A stretch of DNA of 19,517 nt from ZC4RG35 sp036375695 (GTDB lineage Bacteria > Actinomycetota > Acidimicrobiia > Spongiisociales > ZC4RG35), in contig DASVBU010000005.1 in the NCBI GenBank assembly GCA_036375695.1, forward strand, positions 1 to 19,517, read 5' to 3'. The translations under genes were made by a program, and so were the position numbers. The first letter of the stretch is position 1; each line of letters starts with the position of its first letter. Below the pieces are notes generated by a model, which saw only the letters and a list, made by a program, of their open reading frames with translations, did not search any database and was not told the origin of the DNA. This document shows, one piece after another, positions 13,546-19,517 of the stretch.

Positions 13546-14408
13546 GTTCGGTCCCCCAGGGTCTTGCGCACCTCCGGCGCGACCGTGGTGGCGTACACCT
13601 CCATCGCTTCGGGGTCGTCGGTGGCCAAGGTGAAGGTGGAGAAACCGTGGGTGCGGGCGAGGTCGACGATGGTGTCGATCAGCCGCGGCGCATCCATGCC
13701 CTGTTCCCCGAGACCGAGGTTGGCGATGCGCCGGATTTCGGACGGGGATCGCCCGACGTGTCGGGCGGCCTCGTCGATGCGGCGGGTTCGGTCGGCGATC
13801 ACATCGGCCGATGCGCGTCCCACGCTGGGGAGCCAACCGTCGGCCTTCCTCCCGATGAGGTCCATCATCCGGGGACCATAGGCACCGACCCAGATCTCCA
13901 TGTGGTGGGCGGGGGCCGGGCCGCGCTTGGCGCCGGCGATCCGGTAGATCTCGCCGCCCGCCTCCAGGCGCTCCTTCGTGGAGACGTCCCAGATTCCGTG
14001 AATGACGTCGATGGCGTCCTCCAGGGCCTGGACGGCCTCACCAGGCGTCCGGCGCGGCCCACCCATCGCCTCGATGGCGTCCCAGAACGCCCCGGCGCCG
14101 AGACCCAATTCGAACCTCCCGCCGCCGAGGAGGTCGATGGTGGCCGCCTGCCGGGCGAGCAGGGCCGGGGGACGCAGGGGGAGCACGTGCACCGAGGCGG
14201 CGAGGCGGATTCGTTCGGTCTCGGCAGCGGTCCAGGCGAGAAGGGCAACCGTGTCGTGGAAGCGGGGCTGGTAGGGATGGTCCTGGAAGGTGACCAGGTC
14301 GAGACCGACCTGCTCGGCATGGACGGCCCGGTCAACGGCGAACCGCGGCGGGTCGTTGTAGGGCGTGATGAACACCCCGAAGCGGAGCTCGTGTCCGTAG
14401 GTGGTCAC
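13542..14408 (-). CDS. LLM-class (luciferase-like) flavin/F420-dependent oxidoreductase
   Basis: This 288-aa protein has the bacterial-luciferase-like TIM barrel. It begins HELRFGVFITPY, then AVHAEQVGLDLVTFQDHPY, ETERIRLAASVHVLPLRPPALLARQAATIDLLGGGRFELGLGAG (split here over several strands and helices), and later HHMEIWVGAYGPRMMDLIGRKADGWLP. These match LLM-class enzymes; in this lineage many use coenzyme F420, but the cofactor cannot be fixed from sequence. The substrate is unknown. I chose the GTG at 14408 because the frame upstream lacks similarity and overlaps the paralogue gene. There is no clear Shine-Dalgarno. The GTG overlaps the stop of an 11-codon ORF that bridges the gap to the upstream gene. 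Confidence 0.88.
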   Translation of the reverse strand: MTTYGHELRFGVFITPYNDPPRFAVDRAVHAEQVGLDLVTFQDHPYQPRFHDTVALLAWTAAETERIRLAASVHVLPLRPPALLARQAATIDLLGGGRFELGLGAGAFWDAIEAMGGPRRTPGEAVQALEDAIDVIHGIWDVSTKERLEAGGEIYRIAGAKRGPAPAHHMEIWVGAYGPRMMDLIGRKADGWLPSVGRASADVIADRTRRIDEAARHVGRSPSEIRRIANLGLGEQGMDAPRLIDTIVDLARTHGFSTFTLATDDPEAMEVYATTVAPEVRKTLGDRT

Positions 14409-14440
14409 TCGGTCGGGAACACGGGGCCCTCGAGGATCAT
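14405..14440 (-). CDS. Possible 11-codon bridging ORF upstream of the LLM gene
   Basis: On the minus strand an ATG at 14440 overlaps the stop of the last tandem paralogue (ATGA). It reads 11 codons (MILEGPVFPTE) to a TGA that overlaps the LLM GTG start (GTGA). If translated, it would link the two genes by termination-reinitiation. It is far too short to judge by coding statistics and may be chance. Confidence 0.25.
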   Translation of the reverse strand: MILEGPVFPTE

Positions 14441-16104
14441 TCCGTTGGGCAGTTCGACGGGTCGCCCGGCTCGGGCAGAGGCGCCCACCACAGCTGGCCC
14501 CTGCCCCCGGTGCGGAAGAACTCTCCCACACCGAGCACCACGCGGTCGCCGGCCACCTCGGTCATGAAGGTGTACGACTTGCTGGGTAGATCCAGCTCCT
14601 GGACCGTCCAGGCGCAGCCGTCTGACGAGGTCAGCAGGACCTGCTGCAGGTCCTCGAACGACATCTCATCGATAGCTTCGAATTCCATCTCGATGAGCTC
14701 GTCGATGGTGAGGGTCAGCAATGGCTCGCGGTCGGGACCATGGTGAATCGTGAGCGCACGTGAGCCCGGGTCGTAGGTCACGTTTGGCGAGACCACATCC
14801 GTCCACCTGCCCAGTTCGACCAGCGGACTCGACCGGTCGTCGCCGAAGACCTGGACTCGCTCCGGTCTCACCCGTACCAGCAGGCCTTCGCGTTCGAAGT
14901 CGACGTAGGGCTCCTCGACCCCCCGACCCGACCTGATGCCGCGGTTGTAGCGGTCCGCCAGGATGGCCAGACCGCCCTCACCTGCGGCAAGGGTGTTGAA
15001 GTTCCACTCGCCGGGGTTGGTGAAGTGGTCCCGGAAGCTGGTGCGATGCCAGCTCAGTCCATTGGTGGAGAGGCCGAGCTCGAGGCTCTCTGAAGCTGAC
15101 ACGTAGCCCCCGCGCCAGGGCTGCACATACGAACCCGATCTCCTCAGATCGGCGCGCTCGGTCCATTCGATCCCGTTGGTCGTTGAGAAGATCCTCGTGG
15201 TGAAGTCGTCATAGGCCGGTGCCCACAACTCGCCGTCGTCGCCCTGGAACATCTCGCCGGATGGCGGAAACGGGAGCGTGGCGTCATACCACTCGACTCC
15301 ATCGGTGGAGGCGCGCACCTTCGGCGTTCCTGGAGCATCGAGAAGGTCGGCGGGGAGACCGAGCTCTTCGAGTGTGAAGCTGCCCACCGCGATACCCAGT
15401 GGTGACCGGACGATCAGCCGGGTGGGCCCACCCGAGCTCGAGGAGAACTCGTATTCGATCGGCAGCCCGTCGAATCGGTCGGCCACGACTTCCTGCACTT
15501 CCGTCATGGAGTCGGAGTAGCGCAGCGCGAGAAGCAGGGTCTCGGAGACGCCCAGCGTGTAGATCGGCCAGCGGCCCTCGGGCTCGACCACCGAGCTCGT
15601 CCACGACCGGCCGTCTTCGGACCTCCAGACTGTCGGCGCCCCGGACCGGTCCTGGCCGTGGATGAACATGCCCGTGGCTCCGATCTGCGCTCCGTAGATG
15701 CGGCTGCCCGATGGGACGGCCTTGGCGATGGGCTCGTAGGAGAGGCCGTCACGCGAGATCAGGACGTCCGCTTCCTCGAATCCGAGGTGAGTGAACCGCG
15801 ATCGGATCACGACCATCTCCCCGTCCCGGGTCTCACCGACTGCCAGCGGGATGCCATCGAGGTCCACCGCTTGGAACCGGAGAGGCTCTGCTTGGGCGAT
15901 GACGGCGATGGTCGTGGTCGGCGACGACGGCCGGCCGATCGTCGTCGTGGTCGCTTCGGCGACCGGCGGCGGGTCGGGTTGGGTCAGGGCGAGGATGGCG
16001 ACGAGGGCGGCCAACCCGAGGAGACCGATGGCCGGCCCCCTGTTCCGTGCGGCCTTGGGCCTGTCGGGTTCCGGCGTGTCCGGCGTGACCTTGGGGGCGG
16101 TCAC
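14437..16104 (-). CDS. Membrane-anchored Asp-box repeat protein, tandem paralogue 3 (most divergent)
   Basis: This 555-aa protein belongs to no family I can name. Order: cytoplasmic tail with VTPDTPEP (6-13), membrane helix (about 24-41), Thr/Pro-rich linker (50-67), then an exterior domain. That domain carries six Asp-box-like repeats of the form (S/T)x(D/N)GxxW: 117-123 (Tyr in place of Trp), 162-168, 266-272, 308-314, 346-352 and 493-499. Such repeats sit on beta-hairpins of beta-propellers, as in sialidases and BNR proteins, but no sialidase active site is visible. It shares with its two neighbours GDDGELWAPA (288-297) and an EELGLPADL segment. The GTG at 16104 overlaps the previous stop (GTGA), with GGAGAG 6 nt upstream. 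The C-terminus (after 500) is the part most unlike its paralogues. Confidence 0.85.
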   Translation of the reverse strand: MTAPKVTPDTPEPDRPKAARNRGPAIGLLGLAALVAILALTQPDPPPVAEATTTTIGRPSSPTTTIAVIAQAEPLRFQAVDLDGIPLAVGETRDGEMVVIRSRFTHLGFEEADVLISRDGLSYEPIAKAVPSGSRIYGAQIGATGMFIHGQDRSGAPTVWRSEDGRSWTSSVVEPEGRWPIYTLGVSETLLLALRYSDSMTEVQEVVADRFDGLPIEYEFSSSSGGPTRLIVRSPLGIAVGSFTLEELGLPADLLDAPGTPKVRASTDGVEWYDATLPFPPSGEMFQGDDGELWAPAYDDFTTRIFSTTNGIEWTERADLRRSGSYVQPWRGGYVSASESLELGLSTNGLSWHRTSFRDHFTNPGEWNFNTLAAGEGGLAILADRYNRGIRSGRGVEEPYVDFEREGLLVRVRPERVQVFGDDRSSPLVELGRWTDVVSPNVTYDPGSRALTIHHGPDREPLLTLTIDELIEMEFEAIDEMSFEDLQQVLLTSSDGCAWTVQELDLPSKSYTFMTEVAGDRVVLGVGEFFRTGGRGQLWWAPLPEPGDPSNCPTE

Positions 16105-17798
16105 GGGTAGCTCTCCGGCCCGGGAAGCACACCGGTCCACACCACGGTGAGGTTTGGGCTCGTGGCGAGGAGGAGGATGCGACTCTCCCCGACCACCAGG
16201 TCGATGTCGGTGTAACCGGTGACCAGGGAGCTCACGTCTTGGATCGTCCAGCTCTCGCCGTCGGGGGAGAAGAAGAGGACATGGTGATCGGTGGTGAGGA
16301 CGGCGCGCTGGCTGGTCGCCCAGGATGTGTCGAGCCGGCCGAGCTCGTCCATCGTGAAGGAGACCAGCTCGTCGCCGGTCGATGGGTCGAGGAAGACGAT
16401 CGAACCGTCCTCGAACCGGAACCGTGACTCGTCGTCCTCGGGAAACCAATGGAACTCGTACAGGAGAGTGTTGTCCGCGAAGAGCGCGGTGCCCCCGGGA
16501 GATGCTTCGAGACGGTATCCGTCGCGCTCCAAGGTGGGTGTCGCCGACTCGTAGTGGACGGTGGAGCTGCGTGCATCGACGGCTATCCCGCCAGGACCCG
16601 CGGCGAGATCGGGTGGGAAGGTCCCGTTCCAACCGAGATGGTGCTGGAGAAGAGGAGGTTCGAACAGGTCCTGCCATTCCTGGAGATCGTCGGAGACGCG
16701 AAGCCGTGGCAGCACGCCGATGACCGGATCCAGCCCGACGAAGCGGCCTCTCCACGGAACGACCACGGCGGGAAGCGGCGCATCCACCGACTCCCAATCG
16801 ACGCCATCGGATGTGCGCCAGGTCGCGGACTGGTCTCCGTAGCCCGGTCCTCGCGCCCACAACGCCCCGTCCGGCCCGGTGAGGAACGAGCCGATCGACG
16901 TCATCTCCGAACGGTCGGTGATGTTGTCCGCGATGACCTGGCGTCGCAAGGAGCGACCGTCAGAGGACCCGATGAGGGCGACGAGACGGTGGGTCGGCTC
17001 TGCCTCGAGGCTCTCGGGGTCGAGGCCCAGGTCCTCCGGCCGGTGCAGGGGAAGGGAGAGGCGGAGCGGGCCCTGGATGGAGATGGCTTCGCCCTCCCCG
17101 GCCGGATCCGGGATCAGGAAGCCGTCGAAGCCCGGGTACCGCTCGCTCACCGCCCGGCTGACCGCTTCCGATGCCGGATCCGCTGCCTCGATCACTGTGA
17201 GGATGGTGATCTCACCGGTGGTGCCGGCTGCTCCGACGAAGGGCATCGTCCCGTCGCCGGGCGAGGGGACCTCCGATTGCTCCCACCGACCGCCGTCCGG
17301 GGACGTCCAGATCGCCAGCCGCTCGTTGGAGTCGTCCCCGTAGGCGACGAAGACCTGCCCGGTGCTGATCACACCCACCGGTTGGAACCCCGGGTCGTCG
17401 ACCGATCCGAGGTGTTTCGATTCCCCGTCGGAGATCCAGGCGTCCAAGCCGGTGCCATTGGTGGTGAAGATGTAGGCCTCGCCGTCCTCGATCAGGGCGC
17501 TCACCACCCTCCTCCCGACGAACGACTCGCTGGCGATCCAGCTGATCTGCGGGCCCGAGACCAGATCGGTCACCCGGAACGGCCGCGTGGTCGTGGTGGT
17601 GCTGGGCAGCTCCACCGGGGGGATGGTGACGTCCGGGAGCGTGTCCTCGGCGGTTGGAGCCGGTTCGGGTCGGGTCAATGCGATGATGGCGACCAGGCCC
17701 GCGACGAGCCCCAGGAGACCGCCCGCGACGGCCGTTGCCCTCGGCTGTCTGGGTTCGCCCTGATCGGGTGTGTCGGGCGTGACTCTCTGCCCGGTCAT
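16101..17798 (-). CDS. Membrane-anchored Asp-box repeat protein, tandem paralogue 2
   Basis: This 565-aa paralogue has a cytoplasmic tail with VTPDTPDQ (6-13), a membrane helix (about 22-42), a Pro/Thr linker with five consecutive Thr (67-71), and an exterior repeat domain. Asp-box-like repeats occur at 166-172, 278-284 (Leu where Trp is expected), 329-335, 369-375 (SDDLQEW) and 511-517. Between them lie TGPDGALWARG (307-317), PPDLAAGPGGIAV (395-407) and SIVFLDPSTGDELVSF (466-481), all with close counterparts in paralogue 1. No catalytic motif is evident; binding, sensing or wall-associated roles are possible. The ATG at 17798 overlaps the previous stop (ATGA), with a weak GGATGG 6 nt upstream. 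It ends in a 4-bp overlap with paralogue 3. Confidence 0.87.
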   Translation of the reverse strand: MTGQRVTPDTPDQGEPRQPRATAVAGGLLGLVAGLVAIIALTRPEPAPTAEDTLPDVTIPPVELPSTTTTTRPFRVTDLVSGPQISWIASESFVGRRVVSALIEDGEAYIFTTNGTGLDAWISDGESKHLGSVDDPGFQPVGVISTGQVFVAYGDDSNERLAIWTSPDGGRWEQSEVPSPGDGTMPFVGAAGTTGEITILTVIEAADPASEAVSRAVSERYPGFDGFLIPDPAGEGEAISIQGPLRLSLPLHRPEDLGLDPESLEAEPTHRLVALIGSSDGRSLRRQVIADNITDRSEMTSIGSFLTGPDGALWARGPGYGDQSATWRTSDGVDWESVDAPLPAVVVPWRGRFVGLDPVIGVLPRLRVSDDLQEWQDLFEPPLLQHHLGWNGTFPPDLAAGPGGIAVDARSSTVHYESATPTLERDGYRLEASPGGTALFADNTLLYEFHWFPEDDESRFRFEDGSIVFLDPSTGDELVSFTMDELGRLDTSWATSQRAVLTTDHHVLFFSPDGESWTIQDVSSLVTGYTDIDLVVGESRILLLATSPNLTVVWTGVLPGPESYP

Positions 17799-19513
17799 CG
17801 GTAGCCATCCGAGGTCGGCGGGAGCCCGATCCTGGCGACGGTGGCGGCGGGGCTGGTGGCGAGGAGCAGCACGCGCCCCTCGCCGATCACCATCCGGGTG
17901 GTGTAGTTCCCGATGACCAGCTCTCCGAGGTCCTGAATCGTCCAGTTCTCACCGTCCGGTGAGAAGAAGAGGGCATGGTCGTCCTCTTGGACCACCAGCC
18001 GCGCCGCCTCGTACCGTTCTTCCTGCAACCCGTTCAGCTCCTCCATGCTGAAGGAGACCAGGTCCTCTCCGGTGCCCGGGTCCAGGAACACGATCGAATT
18101 CCCTTCGGACCGAACGGGGTCGCCGCCCGCGAGATCTCCGATGCGGTGGATCACTGTGGATCCCCGGTACAGGACGGCATCGCCTTCGGGGGGAGCCTCC
18201 AGGCGGTAGCCGTCCCGCGTCAGCGCCGGGACGCGAAATTCGACCTCCACCCGGGCGCGACGCAGGGTCAGCGCCACACCGGACGGACCGACGGCGAGGT
18301 CGGGCGAGAACGTCTCGCCCCACTGCGGACAGCAGCCGGGGACGTCCGGCCGGAGGATCGGGGTCCAGGTGTGCAGATCGTCGCTGGCCGTGACGATCGG
18401 CAGCCCCCTGGTCCATGTCCACCCGACATATCGATCCCCCCAGGGCAGGATGGATTCGGGTGTGGTGGAAGACGGCACCTCAACGTCGAATGCCGACCAC
18501 TCCATGCCGTCGGATGTCGTCAAGAACCTGTCCGCTCCCTCGGGTGAGGTTCCTCGAGCCCACAGGAGGCCGTCGGGGCCTTCGAAGAGGCTGTAGATCG
18601 AACCGATGCCTTGTGACGACGTGCCACCCGCGACGAACTCTCTCCGCTGCCACGATCGACCGCCGTCTTTCGAGGCATACGCGACCATTTGGTAGCCCCA
18701 TTCTTCGGTGTACCTCGCGGGATCGATCCCGAGGTCGTCGGGTGGGATCGGTGCCAACGTTAGGCCCAGTGGGCCCATGGCGAGGACCCTCGGCACCCCG
18801 TTCCAATCCTCGACGAACAACCCGGAGAACCCGGGATGCCGTTCGGCGACCGCCGCCCTCACTGCTGCGTCGAACGGGTTGGTGAATTCCTCGGTGACCA
18901 GGACGATCAGATCGTCGGTGGCGCCGGTGGCTCCGATGAATGGGACATCGGCCGACTCCGGCAGCGGGATGTCGGTCCGCTCCCACTCACCCCCATCCGG
19001 GGAGACCCACGCCGCGATCTCGCGTGCAGGGTCGAAACCGAGGAGCACGAATCCCGCTCCGCCACCTACCACCGAGAACGGCTCGAAGTCGACCGCCTCG
19101 AAAGAGCCCACATGCTCCCACTCTGCGAAACGACGCGAGACCCAGGTCTCGATCGTCGGGTTGGCACCCATGAGCTTGTTGGTGGTGAACATGTAGAAGA
19201 CGCCGTCCCTGACCACTGCGTCGATCAGCTGTCGTCCCATGAACCATTCGTCTTCGATCCATGCCACGGGTGCGCCGGTGGCGATGTCGGCCAGCTCCCA
19301 ATCCGGAATCGCCACCCGTGGGCGTCCGGCTGTCGTCGTCGGAGCTTCCACGACGATGGTCGTCGTGGTGGCATCGGCGGTCGGTGGTGGCGCGGGTTCG
19401 GTCAATGCCACGATCGCGGCGAGTGCGCCGAAGAGCCCGAGGAGCCCCACGGCGACCGCCCAGGGCTTCCTGCGCCGTGGTGGTACGGGCTCCGGGGTCT
19501 CCGGGGTGACCAT
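17795..19513 (-). CDS. Membrane-anchored Asp-box repeat protein, tandem paralogue 1, start near or beyond the window edge
   Basis: This protein has 572 aa from the ATG at 19513. The tail VTPETPEP (2-9) aligns with residues 6-13 of the other two paralogues, so the real start is probably about four codons upstream, outside the window. A membrane helix (about 18-38) and a Thr-rich linker (49-62) follow. Asp-box-like repeats are at 171-177, 281-288 (SKDGGRSW, the canonical SxDxGxxW spacing), 333-339, 377-383 and 518-524. EGPDGLLWARG (311-321), SPDLAVGPSGVAL (403-415) and SIVFLDPGTGEDLVSF (473-488) match paralogue 2. Cys394-Cys395 are the only cysteines. The C-terminal stretch FFSPDGExWTIQD to LLLATSP is almost colinear with paralogue 2. 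Topology is N-in, C-out by the basic residues (RRRK) before the helix. Confidence 0.85.
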   Translation of the reverse strand: MVTPETPEPVPPRRRKPWAVAVGLLGLFGALAAIVALTEPAPPPTADATTTTIVVEAPTTTAGRPRVAIPDWELADIATGAPVAWIEDEWFMGRQLIDAVVRDGVFYMFTTNKLMGANPTIETWVSRRFAEWEHVGSFEAVDFEPFSVVGGGAGFVLLGFDPAREIAAWVSPDGGEWERTDIPLPESADVPFIGATGATDDLIVLVTEEFTNPFDAAVRAAVAERHPGFSGLFVEDWNGVPRVLAMGPLGLTLAPIPPDDLGIDPARYTEEWGYQMVAYASKDGGRSWQRREFVAGGTSSQGIGSIYSLFEGPDGLLWARGTSPEGADRFLTTSDGMEWSAFDVEVPSSTTPESILPWGDRYVGWTWTRGLPIVTASDDLHTWTPILRPDVPGCCPQWGETFSPDLAVGPSGVALTLRRARVEVEFRVPALTRDGYRLEAPPEGDAVLYRGSTVIHRIGDLAGGDPVRSEGNSIVFLDPGTGEDLVSFSMEELNGLQEERYEAARLVVQEDDHALFFSPDGENWTIQDLGELVIGNYTTRMVIGEGRVLLLATSPAATVARIGLPPTSDGYR

Positions 19514-19517
19514 GCCC

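Larger units (their letters stand above)
14437..19513 (-). repeat. Tandem gene triplication, each copy about 1.7 kb
   Basis: Three adjacent same-strand genes encode proteins of the same architecture and similar length (572, 565 and 555 aa). Copies 1 and 2 align end to end with few gaps by eye. In one 40-residue stretch (copy 1 residues 516-555, copy 2 residues 509-548) I count 26 identities. Copy 3 keeps the tail, anchor, linker and repeats but has diverged most. The unit may extend past the right edge of the window. Confidence 0.8.

Noticed and set aside
16105..16860. In-frame N-terminal extension of paralogue 3 into paralogue 2
   Set aside because: It is out of frame with paralogue 2, Arg-rich, and the aligned VTPDTPEP tail with GTGA overlap fixes the start at 16104.
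16449..17804. 451-aa plus-strand open frame opposite paralogue 2
   Set aside because: Mirror frame of a coding gene in GC-rich DNA, with no domain and no start signal.
14437..19513. Calling the tandem paralogues sialidases
   Set aside because: Asp-box-like repeats alone do not define sialidase activity. I find no catalytic Arg triad (no FRIP-type motif) or Tyr/Glu pair that can be assigned.

Overview
This is a gene-dense, very GC-rich bacterial chromosome segment. I place it in Actinomycetota, probably in or near class Acidimicrobiia. That rests on the mycobacterial-type DapD, a DUF222/13E12-type HNH protein, an LLM-class (luciferase-like, often F420-using) oxidoreductase, frequent GTG starts, and start codons that sit directly behind a TANNNT -10 box as in leaderless mRNAs. 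The class-level placement is inference. I see no tRNA, rRNA, CRISPR array, insertion sequence or phage gene, and no gene-free stretch above about 125 bp.

Layout. Bases 1-630 hold the 3' end of a DUF222-type HNH nuclease gene. Bases 754-3414 are a lysine/diaminopimelate locus: dapD on the minus strand diverges from a peroxiredoxin-like gene that overlaps dapE by 4 bp. Bases 3467-8105 are gatC-gatA-gatB, joined by 4-bp overlaps, followed closely by a pyruvate kinase gene whose residues match the K+-independent type. A small acidic-tailed protein of unknown function (8123-8470) faces a large membrane-anchored VanW/G5 cell-wall protein (8479-10401, minus). Divergent from VanW is a stand-alone RecB/Cas4-like PD-(D/E)XK nuclease with a probable Fe-S cluster (10504-11283). 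A two-gene minus-strand unit (12856 down to 11256) encodes a fumarylacetoacetate-hydrolase-family enzyme and a class-I amidotransferase-fold gamma-glutamyl hydrolase.

The right-hand third, 12892 to the window edge, is one minus-strand train. It has three tandem paralogues of about 555-572 aa, each with a short cytoplasmic tail, one membrane anchor, a Thr/Pro linker and a large exterior domain with Asp-box-like repeats (probably a beta-propeller). They are followed by an LLM-class oxidoreductase and a FrnE/DsbA-like thioredoxin-fold protein. Almost every junction in the train is a 4-bp stop/start overlap. I do not recognise this paralogue family by name, and it is the best candidate here for something undescribed.

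Expression logic. The first genes of the inferred transcription units at 1656(-), 1730(+), 3467(+), 6672(+), 8123(+), 10504(+) and 12856(-) have a TANNNT hexamer ending 6-9 nt before the start and no Shine-Dalgarno. Several internal operon genes (16104, 17798, 13545, 11993, all minus) instead have a purine-rich Shine-Dalgarno-like stretch 6-7 nt upstream. This suggests leaderless initiation at unit heads and SD-assisted or coupled initiation inside operons.
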